Source of the DNA: Megamerina dolium
Taxonomy: Eukaryota; Arthropoda; Insecta; Diptera; Megamerinidae
Length of the DNA stretch: 64,000 nt
Direction of reading: 5' to 3'
Assembly: GCA_963854835.1 (NCBI GenBank)
Contig: OY978525.1
Location: 69,591,254 to 69,655,253, forward strand
Shown here: positions 1 to 10,700 of the stretch, in pieces
Layout of the letters: each line of letters begins with the position of its first letter
Position numbering within the stretch: position 1 is the first letter of the stretch
Program-made: the position numbers and the translations under genes
Notes under the pieces: model-generated
Databases searched by the model: none
The model's input: the letters and a program-made list of their open reading frames with translations, nothing else
What the model was told of the DNA's origin: nothing

Positions 1-1532
1 TAAAATTATGTGATATTCCCAACGTTCCATCACAATTTGTTGAGTCACGAGGTATAGCAATTTCACAACATATTCAGTGTGTCTTTTCTTTTTAATCGAC
101 GATGCCCCGTGCTCAGCAACAATTGCCTAGCAAGGGGATTCGGATGACTGTGTAATTTTTGAATGTAGCTTCTGCAAGACGTTGCAACTTCCTCAGAAAT
201 TGTGGGTACATTTAAATATCGATGGATGTTAACGTTCCTCATATAACAAGGCGCGTTTACAATAATTCGCAGACACTTGGATTGTATTCGCTGCAATTTT
301 TCGATATTTGAGGGAGATGCGGTGCCCCAAAACTGAATACCATAAGTCCAGATTGGCTTCAGGATTGCTTTATATAATAGCACTTTGTATTCGAGATTCA
401 ACTTTGATCTTTTGTGTATCAGCCACCATAACTGATTAATTTTAAGCTTGTCTGAGTTTTCTTTGCCTCTATGTGATTTTTCCAGGTCAGCCTTCTGTCG
501 AGGTGAATACCCAAGTACTTTGTTGAGGAACATTGTGGAACTGATTGGCCATTAATTTTAAGTGGGGGACATGTATCTGGCCTTAGCGTGAAGGTTACAT
601 GTACGCTCTTTGATTCATTGACTTTTATACGCCATTTTGCTAGCCAGATTTCGAGAGAATCGATATGAGTCTGCAGGAGTTTAGTAGCTTCTATGGGGTT
701 AGAGCGAGAGCACAATATTGTCGTATCATCTGCAAAGGTCGATATAAATGTATGGTTATTGCTGGGCATGTCTGTAGTGTATAAGAGATACAGTAAGGGG
801 CCCAAAACGCTTCCTTGAGGAACGCCAGCGTGAATATCCAATGGATTTGTTGTGTAATCCTTGTGATGTACGAGAAATTGTCTTTTCGTGAGGTAGCTAC
901 TAAGCAATGAGGAGACATTTGCAGGCAGTAATAGTTTGAGTTTGTAAATAAGGCCATCGTGCCATACTTTATCGAAAGCTTGAGTGATATCAAGAAAGAC
1001 AGCTGAGCAATAATTTTTTTCTTCAAAAGTGTTCCTTATCAGAGTTACAATGCGGTGGACTTGTTCTATTGTGCCGTGCTGTTTTCTAAATCCAAACTGA
1101 TGTTGAGGAATCAGTTGGTTGAGATTAATAAATGGAGTTATATTCATGACAAGTAGCTTTTCGAATACTTTAGAAAGTAGAGGCAGGAGGCTGATAGGTC
1201 TGTACGATGCAACTTTTGTAGGGTCTTTTCCTGGTTTTGCTATCATAATAATTTTTGAAGTTTTCCAGCATTTGGGATAGTGTTTAATACGAAGGATAGC
1301 ATTGAAAATGTGCATCAGATGAATTACTGAAGCCGGAGGTAGCTCTTTTATCATTTTACCGGTAATTTTATCTGGACCAGGTGATTTTTTTGGGTTTAAA
1401 TCTTTATAAATTGCTTTGAATATGTCCTTTTTTTTTAATTTTGAGCGTTATTGAGCAAGGTTGAGAAGTTAATTTTGGTAATGAGGACTTTGAAGAGGGT
1501 GGATTGGGTGTAAACACACTTTTTATGTGGTT
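1..1532 (-). pseudogene. Jockey-clade LINE, ORF2 reverse transcriptase (3' part, frameshifted)
   Basis: This is the 3' portion of a non-LTR retrotransposon ORF2. It would encode the reverse transcriptase used for target-primed reverse transcription. Reading the minus strand, RT blocks appear in order: KPGKDPTKVASYRPISLLP, QFGFRKQHGTIEQV, FLDITQAFDKVWH, GVPQGSVLGPLLY, the catalytic STFADDTTIL (FADD box), YLGIHLDRRLTW, then the C-terminal thumb-like region. A frameshift near 450 splits the frame: the RT core is open over 419-1354 and the C-terminal region over 63-533. Similarity upstream of the RT extends to about 1,530. The window starts inside the 3' UTR, so the tail is not visible. The same family recurs as 5'-truncated copies at 24,687, 34,118 and 43,547. 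There is no endonuclease or ORF1 here. Clade assignment rests on motif similarity to the better Jockey copy at 15.5-19.8 kb. Confidence 0.85.
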
Positions 1533-1908
1533 TCCATGCACTCCAATATATGCCTAGTCCTGAAATTCCAAAAAATCTTCGTGGAGTAAATAATCCTTGG
1601 GTAAATTAGAAATGATCGCATTAGTGTTCGAAGTCCATTTCCTGAGTGGAAAACCTGCTGATTCTAAGGCTGAGATTAATTCATCTCGGGTGCGCAGACA
1701 AGTTAGGAGATCACGTCGTCAACGTACATAAAATTACGCAAGAATTTAGCTGCTAGAGGCAACTCTTCTTGAACATCAGCTGTTAGTTGATGAAGTGTTC
1801 TAATTGCTAAGTAAGGTGCGCAATTTAAACCGAATGTTACTCATAATCATGGACTTCTTCGTTAAGAGTATCTCTGAATAAGAACCGTTGAAATTTGGTG
1901 TATATCTG
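1533..1908 (-). pseudogene. BEL/Pao LTR retrotransposon reverse transcriptase fragment
   Basis: Reading the minus strand in one main frame with a few breaks gives a block typical of BEL/Pao Pol: a stretch ending in RDTLNEEVHDYE, then a line resembling VTFGLNCAP followed by YLAIRTLHQLTADVQEEL, then KFLRNFMYVDDVIS with the YVDD catalytic box, then a region resembling DELISALESAGFPLRKWTSN and a final LPKDYLLHEDFLEFQ. In-frame stops and small indels show it is dead. It abuts the Jockey fragment on one side and anonymous sequence on the other, so this is an internal Pol scrap without its LTRs. Assignment to BEL/Pao is from recognised motif order, not from a search. Confidence 0.65.
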
Positions 1909-1937
1909 TGTATGTATGTATGTATGGTCTGTGTATC

Positions 1938-3760
1938 TACTTACTTACTTATGTGGCCATAACAACCGAATATCGATTTAGGCCGAAAATAACATGCTTC
2001 GCCAGCCATCTCTGCCCTTCGCTAGCTGGCGCCAGTTAGAAATTCCAAGCGCCGTCGGGCTCTCCAGTACTTGGTCTTTCCACCTGAGGTTTGGTCTTCC
2101 TCTTCTGCGTCGTCCTCCTGCGGGTTCCGAATATAACACCTTCTTAGCTGGAGTGTGTTCTTCCATTCGGTCGACATGACCTAGCCAGCGCAGCCGCTGG
2201 ATTTTGATGCGCTATGTCAATATCGGCATACAGCTCGTACAGCTCATGGTTGTACCTTATTCGGTACTCGCCACCAACGCAAATAGGTCCAAAGATCCTG
2301 CGTAGGAATTTTCTCTCGAAAACCCCAAGAATTCGCTCATCCGAGGTGGAAATTGTCCAGGCTTCAGCGCCATATGTTAGGACAGGCATGATGAGAGACT
2401 TGTAGAGTGTAGTTTTCGTTCTTCGAAAGAGGGCTCGACTTCTCAATTGCTTACTCAGCCCAAAGTAACACCTGTTAGCAAGAGTTATCCTACGCATGAT
2501 CTCCAAGCTGACGTCATTACTGCTGTTAATGCTGGTTCCAAGATAGACAAAGTCCCTTACTACTTCAAAAGCGTAGTTGTCAACAGTGACGTGCTGTCCA
2601 AGACGCCGGGACTCTTTGTTTGTTGACACTAGATACTTCGTCTTGCCCTCGTTCACCGTGAGACCCATCCGACGCGACTCTCTTTCCAACTCTGAGAATG
2701 CTGCACTGACTGCTCGCGTGTTCATGCCGATTATGTCAATATCGTCGGCATACGCTAACAGCATGACACTTTTGTTGAAGATAGTGCCATTATGTCGTAG
2801 ATCAGCAGCTCGTATTATTTTCTCCATAATAAGATTGAAGAAGTCGCACGATAACGAATCACCTTGTCTGAAACCCCGTTCGGTATTAAACGGTGCGGAG
2901 AGGTCCTTCCCAATTTTCACTGCACAACGGGAGTTATGCAGTGTCATTCTACAAAGTCGAATGCAGGAATACCGAACTCAGACATTGTTGCATAGAGGTA
3001 ATCCCTTACCGGACTGTCGAAAGCGGCTTTATAATCAACAAATAGGTGATGTGTGTCGATCTGCTTTTCTTGGGTCTTCTCCAGGATTTGGCGCAATGTG
3101 AAAATCTGGTCGATGGTGGATTTACCAGGTCTGAAGCCACACTGATACGGTCCAATCAGGTTGCTGAGCATAGGCTTCAACCTTTCACACAGTACGCTCG
3201 ATAGAACCTTGTATGCGATACTCAGGAGACTTATTCCACGGTAGTTGGCGGAAATTGTGGGGTCTCCTTTTTTATGTACAGGACAGAGAACACTGAGCCT
3301 CCAATCATCAGGCATGCTTTCATCCGACCATATTCTGCTTATGAGCTAGTGCATGCGGGTGAGCAGCTCATCGCCTCCGATCTTAAACAACTCGGCAGGC
3401 AGGCCATCAGCACCTGCAGCTTTGTTGTTCTTCAGCCTTAAAATGGCCGTTTCAACCTCGTCATAGTCGGGTGGTGGAACATCAACACCATCATCTGTAA
3501 TTGGGGTTATCGGGCAATCTCCTCCACTGGCGGAATTGTTCGTAGCATCGCCATTCAGTAACGTGGAGAAGTGTTCCCTCCATAGGCTCAGTACACTCTG
3601 GACATCTGTAACCAGATTCCCATTTCCATCACGACAAGAAGAGGCTCCGGGATTTAAACCTCCACTCAGGCGCTTGATATTTTCGAAGAATTTTCCTGTG
3701 TCTGTGTATCTGTCGGTACATTTTTTGAATGTCTGCATTAAAAACATATTGGAAAAAGCG
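1938..3760 (-). pseudogene. RTE/BovB-like LINE reverse transcriptase (broken), with tandem-repeat 3' tail
   Basis: Minus-strand RT relic in three pieces: 3346-3747 (NNKAAGADGLPAELFK), 2944-3315 (RLSVLCPVHKKGDPTISANY, QCGFRPGKSTIDQIF, HHLFVDYKAAFDS) and 2144-2947 (GFRQGDSLSCDFFN, LLAYADDIDIIG with an intact YADD box, DFVYLGTSINSS, FERKFLRRIFGP). It ends in a GGRRRRGRPNLRW-type C-terminus near 2,100. A TAG codon interrupts the frame near 3,345, there is a frameshift near 2,945 and another near 2,150. The element ends in a short (GTAA)n array on its own strand (TTAC on the plus strand, 1938-1950), a terminal structure known for the RTE clade. No endonuclease domain is present, so the copy is 5'-truncated at about 3,760. 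A 115-bp scrap of the same 3' end lies at 29,874 and 39,303. RTE is my best assignment; another non-LTR clade is possible. Confidence 0.7.
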
Positions 3761-3911
3761 CCATTTGAGGATTAGTATCGTTAAATCTAACTGCAAATTT
3801 TGACCTGTATACAAAAGATCGTTTAAAGATGTAAGATTACAAGTGAGACTTGACGCGAATTTTGTAGTAACCTTTTCCGACCATATTACCCCATGGTGAG
3901 GCAAATAATAC
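3761..3911. other. Short unassigned spacer
   Basis: AT-rich sequence between the RTE-like relic and the LTR relic. I see no coding or repeat signature in it. Confidence 0.4.
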
Positions 3912-4235
3912 TGTTACGTTTTTATTTTGTGAACGTTTAATTTTATTTGAATCAACCTAGTTCGATCACTGGATTCTGTCAATAATAATTACAATGCTTA
4001 TTTTGTACAACTATATACAGCAACAATTTATATAATCAACTCTATTTACAATCAACTATTTACAATAACTCTTTAATGTACTTTCAACTTTTGCCTCTGA
4101 TACTGTACAAATGTTTGCGCGATAACTTTCGGGATTTGATTGATTTCATTTGTCAACAACACGCCCTATTTATACTCTGTGGCAACACTTCAGAATCTTT
4201 CTTTATCGAGATTCTTTTTCTTTCATTTATCCATA
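3912..4235 (-). repeat. Ty3/gypsy-type LTR relic (same R-U5 type as the Gag-integrase element)
   Basis: Read on the minus strand, this stretch aligns to the 3' three-quarters of the LTRs at 58,122 and 60,459. It shares the AGATTCTGAAGTGTTGCC block, a TATAAATAG promoter box, the repeated TTGTAAATAGTTGATTG-like segment, the ATCCAGTGATCGAAC block and the terminus AACGTAACA. Beyond about 4,235 the U3 part no longer matches those LTRs. No matching second LTR or internal region lies next to it, so it is a solo or truncated LTR of a related subfamily. Confidence 0.75.
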
Positions 4236-4440
4236 CAAACTTCTCTATCTAAATGCACCTTCATTTCTGAATTTAGAATCTAAATTCTAAAAGCAACTCT
4301 CCAATCATCGAAAAGAATTACGTTTCGAACAAGGTTTTCTTTTCATTATATATTTTCATTTTGATTCGGTATAATTTTGTTAGCGTTGTGTACTATTTTT
4401 CCACGACACTCAGTAAATACCTAACGGATAGACTCAAGGA
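4236..4440. other. Unassigned sequence between two LTR-like blocks
   Basis: This may be diverged U3 of the gypsy LTR relic or flanking DNA. I see no coding content. Confidence 0.3.
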
Positions 4441-5146
4441 TGTAACACACAATATTCCCACCTAAACCCAAGCTCCTAAATATCCTTCGTTAGGTGGTTA
4501 GGTGAAATAAAGCAGCGTTAATTATACTTGCGCTTTTATGTCTTCACTTTATTTCGGGTACTTTTCACTTTTAATTACAATTACTTATTTCACTTCACTA
4601 TTCAAGTAGACTCACAACTAAAAAGCGACTGCCTTCAGTAAGCTGGCAGATTATATACCATTTTTCTAATACTATCCACATACCGATCTACCTATATACC
4701 GATGTTATATACATACAATAATATATTCACACCACATATGTGTGTATGTATGTATATATATATGTACACGATCGATTCAAACCACATGTGAGCATGTATG
4801 TACCAATTATATGAGAAAGCAACTTTTTGATATTCACACACATGAGCAGTCCACGTGATTTTAGTTATCATGGAACGTCTAAACATTGTTGGTATGTTTA
4901 CGTAAGTGCAGAACTACGAATTGTGTGGGAAAGTGTTTTGTCAGCTTTTTCACACCCAATTGCAACTCAATGTTGGCTCAATATTCTGGCATTCCACAAT
5001 TATAAGTAATATTAATATGGATTGTGTATATCACAACTTCAAGCAATGTTGGTATGTGTATGGATAAATATGTATTTCACAATTTCGGAAATATGCCGTG
5101 AGGCAAAATATGCATATGTGCATATTTCATATTTTGGCTCGCAACA
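4441..5146 (-). repeat. Candidate LTR, possibly BEL-like, with adjacent polypurine tract
   Basis: On the minus strand this block starts TGTTGCGAGCC and ends GTGTGTTACA, so it has the TG...CA ends of an LTR. Directly upstream on that strand (5147-5161) is a 15-nt all-purine run, as expected for the plus-strand primer next to a 3' LTR. An AATAAAG polyadenylation-like signal sits near its 3' end. No second copy is present in the window, so the LTR identity cannot be confirmed. Several 60-76-codon open frames inside it look like chance. Confidence 0.4.
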
Positions 5147-5308
5147 TCCCTCCCTTCTCTCAGGAAGAAAAAATTATCATTATGAAATAATAATAAATTT
5201 TTATTATAGGGAAAAAGTTAAAATTATTCTTATTTTGGAAAATTAAGAACAATTCAAAACCTATGACACTTAATTGGAATAAAATTCGAAGTGTTATATA
5301 CATATATA
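5147..5308. other. AT-rich spacer, possibly 3' internal end of the LTR element
   Basis: It holds the purine tract described for the candidate LTR and then AT-rich DNA without recognisable coding. Confidence 0.3.
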
Positions 5309-6083
5309 CAGGGTGACTTGATTAAAAAAAACACATAAAATTTAGAGAAATGAATGAAATCTTTATTTGAGTTGATAAAACGATCTATATAATTCAATGT
5401 TTAAAGATGAGTATATGTAATAGTTGACCGCAGCTGCGCCTCAAATGTTTCATACGCTGGGTCCAATTTTCGCATACTCTCTCCAACATATAGGCCCGTA
5501 TCTCACGAATAAATTCTTCAATATTAGCTTCCAGTGCATCAACCGTTGTGAGCTTGTCGCTATAGGCATGAGCCCCACAAAAAATAGTCAAGGCGGTAAA
5601 TTGATCGGCTCCAAACGTGAAATAAACTGTTCACAGAACTCGTCTCGCAATTAAGCCATTGTTTCGCGTGCTGTGTGGGATGTGGCACCGTCTTGTTGAA
5701 ACCACATGTCAGCCAAGTCCAACTCTTCCATTTTGGGCAAAAAAATTTGTAATCATCGCACGGTAGTGCGCGCCATTCTCAGTAACGTTCCTACCACCGG
5801 CACACAATCCACACCAAACTGTGAATTTTTCGGGATGCATTGGCTGCTCTTCACACCAAATACGGCACTTTTGAACACAAGAAAGTGCACGATACACTTT
5901 CATAACTGAGAATGAATTTTGATAATAAAATTCAATAATCTGCAAATGTTGTTCGTTTGTAAGTCGATTCATGGTTAAATTATAGACCAAACTGAACATG
6001 TTCGACAGTAACATGTTACACGAAAACAGCTGTGCTGCCAAAAACAGTGTTGCCAAAAAGAATCTTGTCAAAAAATCACCCTG
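5309..6083 (-). mobile_element. Internally deleted mariner-type (IS630-Tc1-mariner) transposon
   Basis: The ends are perfect 8-bp inverted repeats, CAGGGTGA (5309-5316) and TCACCCTG (6076-6083). Inside, on the minus strand, a transposase begins at 5972 with MNRLTNEQHLQIIEFYY and then jumps directly to RIWCEEQPMHPEKFTVWCGL. The DNA-binding and first-catalytic-Asp regions between them are deleted. A later segment has DMWFQQDGATSHTA (second catalytic Asp) and, in other frames, the C-terminal NWTQRMKHLRRSCGQLLH motif. It cannot encode an active enzyme. At 775 bp it is shorter than a typical 1.2-1.3 kb full element. It is a distant relative of the element at 6,901. Flanking TA duplications are not evident. 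Confidence 0.85.
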
Positions 6084-6479
6084 TTGTTTCTGGTAATTCG
6101 ATGGTTATGGTGTCTCTGATAACGATGTTCTTCTCGTTGGTTGTTGTCTGCTGTACTTAGCTTTTTTAATAGGTTTGTTGCAGCTTTTGTTGTTGAAAAC
6201 AGTAACTTCCTCTTTATCAAAGTTCGGTATTTGTTTTGGCAATGAGAGCGAGATAATCGGTTGTGGTTGCATAGCTATTATTGTTGATGTCTCATAGCTA
6301 CGTCGCGCTGGATAGGTACGCCAAAGTTATTGGTTGTAAATTTTATTCTTATGGGTACTCGATGTACTAAGCCTGCTTTGTTTTCTGCTTTGGGCTTATT
6401 GGTTCTTTACTGCCTGAAGGATAATTTTGTGTCATAATTTTCTTGGTTGTTACTGTAGTTAATGTTGCTGCGTTATGCG
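6084..6479. other. Unassigned spacer
   Basis: About 400 bp of T/G-rich sequence. Neither strand gives a frame with a motif I recognise. Confidence 0.3.
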
Positions 6480-6528
<49 letters not shown>

Positions 6529-6531
6529 CAC

Positions 6532-6580
<49 letters not shown>

Positions 6581-6583
6581 TAT

Positions 6584-6654
<71 letters not shown>

Positions 6655-6659
6655 GATAC

Positions 6660-6700
<41 letters not shown>

Positions 6701-6743
6701 TATATACATATATATATACACAATATTATATACATATATATAC

Positions 6744-6797
<54 letters not shown>

Positions 6798-6820
6798 ATA
6801 CATATATATATATATACACA

Positions 6821-6900
<80 letters not shown>
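6480..6900. repeat. Long TA microsatellite with interspersed CA
   Basis: About 420 bp of nearly pure (TA)n with scattered CATA and ACAC units and one short CAATATTATATAC interruption near 6,720. The long open frames across it on both strands encode only Tyr/Ile/His/Thr repeats and are artefacts. Its right edge is the TA target of the transposon starting at 6,901. Confidence 0.95.
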
Positions 6901-6904
<4 letters not shown>

Positions 6905-8107
6905 GTTATCCATTTATCCATTTCACGGTTTCAAAAGTATTGGGCTAGAATTCGACATTTGTCAAACTGAGTTGTTAAAACAATTTCTTTCTTTTTCAGT
7001 TCAAAGTCTGACATTTGCGAAAATGGATCGCTTAACTATCGCACAACGCATTAAAATTGTAAAAACCTACTACAAAAATTGTGATTCTGCCACAGCTACA
7101 TATCGTGCTTTAAGAGGATATTATGGTTTACATAATCGTCCAACTACGCAAGCAATTGGCAAAATTGTGAAGAAATATGAAGAGACTGGATCGGTTACAG
7201 ATATTGTAAGGCCTGTGCATCATCGTTTCGCTCGTACCACCGAAAATATCGCTGCTGTAAGTGAAAGTGTTGCCGAAGACCCGAATGTGTCGATTCCTCG
7301 TCGTTCTCAGGAATTAGGACTGTCTTACGGCACATTATGGCGTATTTTGCATTTGGATCTACACCTACATCCATATAAAATCCAGCTCACACAACAACTG
7401 AAGCCAGATGACCATTCACAACGTCGTAGATACGTCGAATGGGTGCTTGAACAACAGGGGGTGGACGGCGATTTTTCGAACAAAATTTTCTTCAGCGACG
7501 AAGCACATTTCTCACTCGGTGGGTATGTTAACAAACAAAATTGTCGTATTTGGGGTTCTGAGAATCCTCAGGTAATAGAAGAGAGGCCACTACATCCTCA
7601 AAAAGTCACTGCTTGGTGCGCTCTTTGGTCCGGAGGAGTGATTGGACCTTACTGCTTCGAAAACGACGATAGAACGACTGTCACCGTCAATTCGGAGCGT
7701 TATGGTCATATGATAACCGACTTTTTTTGCCTGCTATTGAAGAATACGACTTAGAGAATATGTGGTTTCAACAAGACGGTGCCACATGCCACACAACTCG
7801 AGCGAATATCGCTTTATTGCAAGAGAAATTTTCTGGCCGCGTAATTTCTCGTCGTGACGATATCAAGTGGCCACCAAGATCATGCTATTTGACACCGCTT
7901 GGCTTTTTTTTGTGGGGATACGCGAAAGACCGTGTTTATGCAGATAAACCTTTAACTCTTGAGCACCTAAAAACCAACATTCGTCACGTTATGGCAACGT
8001 TATGTCAACGTTCAAACTTTATAATAAAAAAGAAATATCAAGATAAAAAATATTTTATATGTGTTTTGTTTACATTTACTTTTGAAACCGCAAAATGGAT
8101 AACCCTT
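6901..8107 (+). mobile_element. Mariner-type DNA transposon, near full length
   Basis: The 1.2-kb element is bounded by inverted repeats: AAGGGTTATCCATTT...CGGTTTCAAAAGT at the left (6901 onward) and its complement ending at 8107, with one short internal length difference between the arms. Both sides are flanked by TA, the expected target duplication of the Tc1/mariner superfamily. Here the element sits at the edge of a TA microsatellite. It carries one broken transposase gene. Confidence 0.88.
7023..8010 (+). pseudogene. Mariner-type transposase, frameshifted, third catalytic Asp lost
   Basis: The ATG at 7023 is chosen because the family N-terminus resembles MDRLTIAQRIKIVKTYY. The helix-turn-helix half follows (RRSQELGLSYGTLWRIL). 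The catalytic region has FFSDEAHFSLGGYVNKQNCR with the first Asp, then AWCALWSGGVIGPY and NSERYGHMITDFF. A single-base change in a run of seven T (about 7,725-7,731) shifts the frame. The second frame resumes with MWFQQDGATCHTTRAN (second Asp) and WPPRSCYLTPLGFFLWGYAKD, where the expected third Asp is Tyr and the following conserved Asp is Gly. The spacing from the second Asp to that position is 36 residues. The product would be inactive even with the frame restored. Confidence 0.88.
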
Positions 8108-8431
8108 TATATACATATATATGGCATAAGTGCAGAATACGGTCTCAGAAGAAAAAAAAACAATAAAAAATTGCCTCGGATAGAGCTCCGTTTTGTGAAT
8201 ATAAAAAATATAAAATTTGTCTCCGCAAATGTCCATACAAGGCGTGGTTCAAGGTCAAAGTTCAAAATTGAGGTCGATATTACTCGAATGTATAATGGCG
8301 GTCCCGCAGGGCTGATAACTAATGTGGTCCCGAATGAGGTGAACCTTTAGCGGGCAGTATGAATCGTATTTGCCGTTGGAGATGGTGGTATCTTGTGAAG
8401 GTTCTCCCTCCGAATAATAAAAACATCATAT
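8108..8431. other. Unassigned spacer with a scrap of R1-like 3' end
   Basis: Mostly AT-rich. At about 8,290-8,312 a GCGGTCCCGCAGGGCTGA block matches the 3' terminus of the R1-like LINE that ends at 20,001. The rest is anonymous. Confidence 0.4.
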
Positions 8432-9680
8432 AGGAACCACTAAATGTGTCAACTCAATATTCACCACAGCAAAGCAGCATCAGCATTGATGGTGCGGAGC
8501 TTCGATGAGGATGAGCTTGACATTTCACTAGTTCGGGAGCCCTGGATCCTTCATGGAAGGATCAAAGGCCTATCTGCACAAAAGACCACTTTGTTTTATC
8601 CACAAACAGAGGGGAAGTTGAGGACATGCATTTTAGTTAGACATGGGATACGTGCGATTCTAATGTCTAACTTGTGCTCACCGGATCTCACAATAGTGAG
8701 AATAGGTGACGGTGCGGGATCATTTATGATCGCATCAGCATACCTTCCATACGATTCTCCAGAGGGACCACCTCCAAGAGAGATGGAAGCTCTAGTGAGA
8801 TTCTGTGATGGAAAGGGGGTTGGTCTGATATTAGGCTGCGATGCCAATGCGCACAGTTCTGTGTGGTGCAACAGCACCGAAAACTATAGAGGAGAGTGTC
8901 TACTCGAATTTATAGAAAGATTTGGTCTACAAGTTTCTAATAGGGGAACAGAACTGAACTTCGTCGACGAAAGTCGTCGCGAGGTGATTGATGTTACCCT
9001 GACGAATGTCAAAATTTTGTACAGGATTTTGGATTGGAGGGTTGTGGATAGACTAACCATGTCGGACCACAGGGCCATTCACTTTGGGGTTAAGTCCGAT
9101 AAAAGACATAGGAACGACTGTAGAATGGTAAGGATACCGAAACGAACGGATTGTACCTACAACCGCAGATGTGAGCTGTCAGCTCAGCCATGATCAAAGC
9201 ATTTGAAACTTCATGTTCTCTTACGGTAGTGGACGACGGAGATCCCACCATATGGTGGAATGAGGAACTGGAGTCCATGAAAAAGGAGACAAGGAACACT
9301 TTTAATCGTCACATGCGAGGGGACCCCAACGCGTGGTCAAGTCAAGTCTACAAGTCAAAGAAAAGGGAGCTGAAAAAGACTCTACGTAATTGTAAGAGGA
9401 AATATTCACTACTTGGCTGGTTACAGGATATATCCCGACTCAATGGAGAGAGACTAAGGTTGTCGGGAAAAAGGGACTACCCAGAGGTTAAATCTTTCCG
9501 GCAGATTAGCTTGACCTCCTTTTGCTTAAATTTATGGAGAGAGTACTGGCGGATTACATGAAAAGAACAAGGCTTCTGACAAAACCACTGAGCAGGTTTT
9601 AGCACACATACAGAGCTGGCAAATCCACTGAAACGACCCTGCACGAACACGTTCGTGTAGCGGAGAGAGAACTGTCTGAA
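8432..9680 (+). pseudogene. LOA-like LINE family A, copy A1: endonuclease and deleted RT (left part)
   Basis: Plus-strand ORF2 remnant. Similarity to the best copy (48.7-52.4 kb) begins at the GGAACCACTAAATGTGT block. 8444-9180 encodes most of an APE-type endonuclease: LVREPWILHGRIKGL, LILGCDANAHSSVW and LTMSDHRAIHFGV with the conserved SDH motif. A deletion near 9,155 removes the endonuclease-RT linker. A second near 9,400 joins LKKTLRNCKRKY directly to the middle of the RT. The copy is interrupted at about 9,680 by a Harbinger-type transposon and resumes at 10,909. A 5' truncation removed ORF1. It forms the left arm of a large inverted repeat with copy A2. Confidence 0.85.
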
Positions 9681-10089
9681 CCGATTCTGAATATTCCCGG
9701 GGAATTTATCCCCGGGAATTTGATCTTTCCCGAGAATAAATTCCTCCTATTCTAAACAATCAGGGAACAGAATACAAAGGGAAAGAGAATTTCGAATTTT
9801 CGAAGACAGCTGTTTTACTTATTGTGGTTTGTTTTGAATAAGAAGTGCAATTTATTTGTTACATTTTAACAATAATTCTAAATAAATAAATATAAACACA
9901 ATAGAATTGTGTACAAACTATAAAATATTATGTATAGCATAGCATTTAGATTGCTAGCAGAGGAGCAGGAGCGAGAGAAGCAACAACAAAGGAGGCAGTT
10001 ACGCGACGCGGCAAATCTGCTTGAACTGCCGGATACATTTTAATTATAACAAGTTACTTTTATATGTATTTATTATATTAATTATTCAT

Positions 10090-10440
10090 TTTCAAAGGTT
10101 TGAAAAATATTATAGAGTGAACAAGCCCGCTTTTATGTATCTGCTGGATGTGTTGTCGTCGCATATTCAGCCCAAAAACGCATTCGCAGGGATACGGAAA
10201 GATTGTGATGTGTCCTTGGCCCAGTGTAGCTTCAGCAAAGTGTTGACGGAGGTCATAAATATTTTTGAAGAAAATGTATAACCAAAATGGATAAAATTTT
10301 CCAAAACGGCAATAGAAAAAAGGAAAATAGCATTAGCCTTTTATATGAAACACGGCATTCCAGGTGTTATAGGATGTATTGATGTGAAACGCATATTCGT
10401 AGCAATAATACGAATTTCATTCCACCTCCAAATTCCGCCA
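10090..10440 (+). pseudogene. Harbinger-type transposase remnant
   Basis: Plus-strand translation gives RFEKYYRVNKPAFMYLLDVL, then CSFSKVLTEVINIFEE, a stop near 10,279, and in the same frame PKWIKFSKTAIEKRKIALAF followed by HGIPGVIGCIDVKRIF. The PGVIGCID block, with its Asp, is the hallmark of the Harbinger DDE nuclease, where the family usually has GTH after the Asp. Everything beyond about 10,440, including the remaining catalytic residues, is deleted. It cannot be functional. Confidence 0.7.
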
Positions 10441-10700
10441 AAATCTGGTGAGCTCCTCCCTGTTTCCTTTATAAAATCCACGCGTAATGTCGGGATGTGA
10501 TTGCATTGCGTTTAGTATAAGATCGAACTGGAACTTGTTCGTTATTTTTGACCTGAAAGTAAGAATAATGCCATAATAATATTTGTAATAGTAATAAATA
10601 ATGTTATTTATTTAATAAATAACAACATTTATTCCATTTTCTACGAAAACAATTAAATACTTACATTTTCGCATACAATTCCCTTGCAGATAGTTGGTGG
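10430..10700 (-). pseudogene. Probable Harbinger Myb/SANT-like accessory gene remnant with an intron
   Basis: On the minus strand, KFQFDLILNAMQSHPDITRG and FYKGNREELTRFWRNLEVE resemble the trihelix/Myb-SANT protein that Harbinger elements encode to help the transposase bind DNA and enter the nucleus. Upstream of this exon is a plausible splice acceptor (TTACTTTCAG, ending near 10,553), and further upstream a donor GTAAGTAT near 10,662-10,669. Joining them gives a continuous frame (ARELYAKM then SKITNKFQF). The junction and role are inferred from sequence pattern only. The downstream part is truncated. Confidence 0.45.

Noticed and set aside
3629..3904. Minus-strand 91-codon open frame next to the gypsy LTR relic
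   Set aside because: It overlaps the RTE-like coding in another frame and shows no motif.
6367..6970. Several 70-184-codon open frames on both strands across the TA microsatellite
   Set aside because: They encode only Tyr/Ile/His/Thr/Val repeats from the TA/CA array and lack any gene-like composition.
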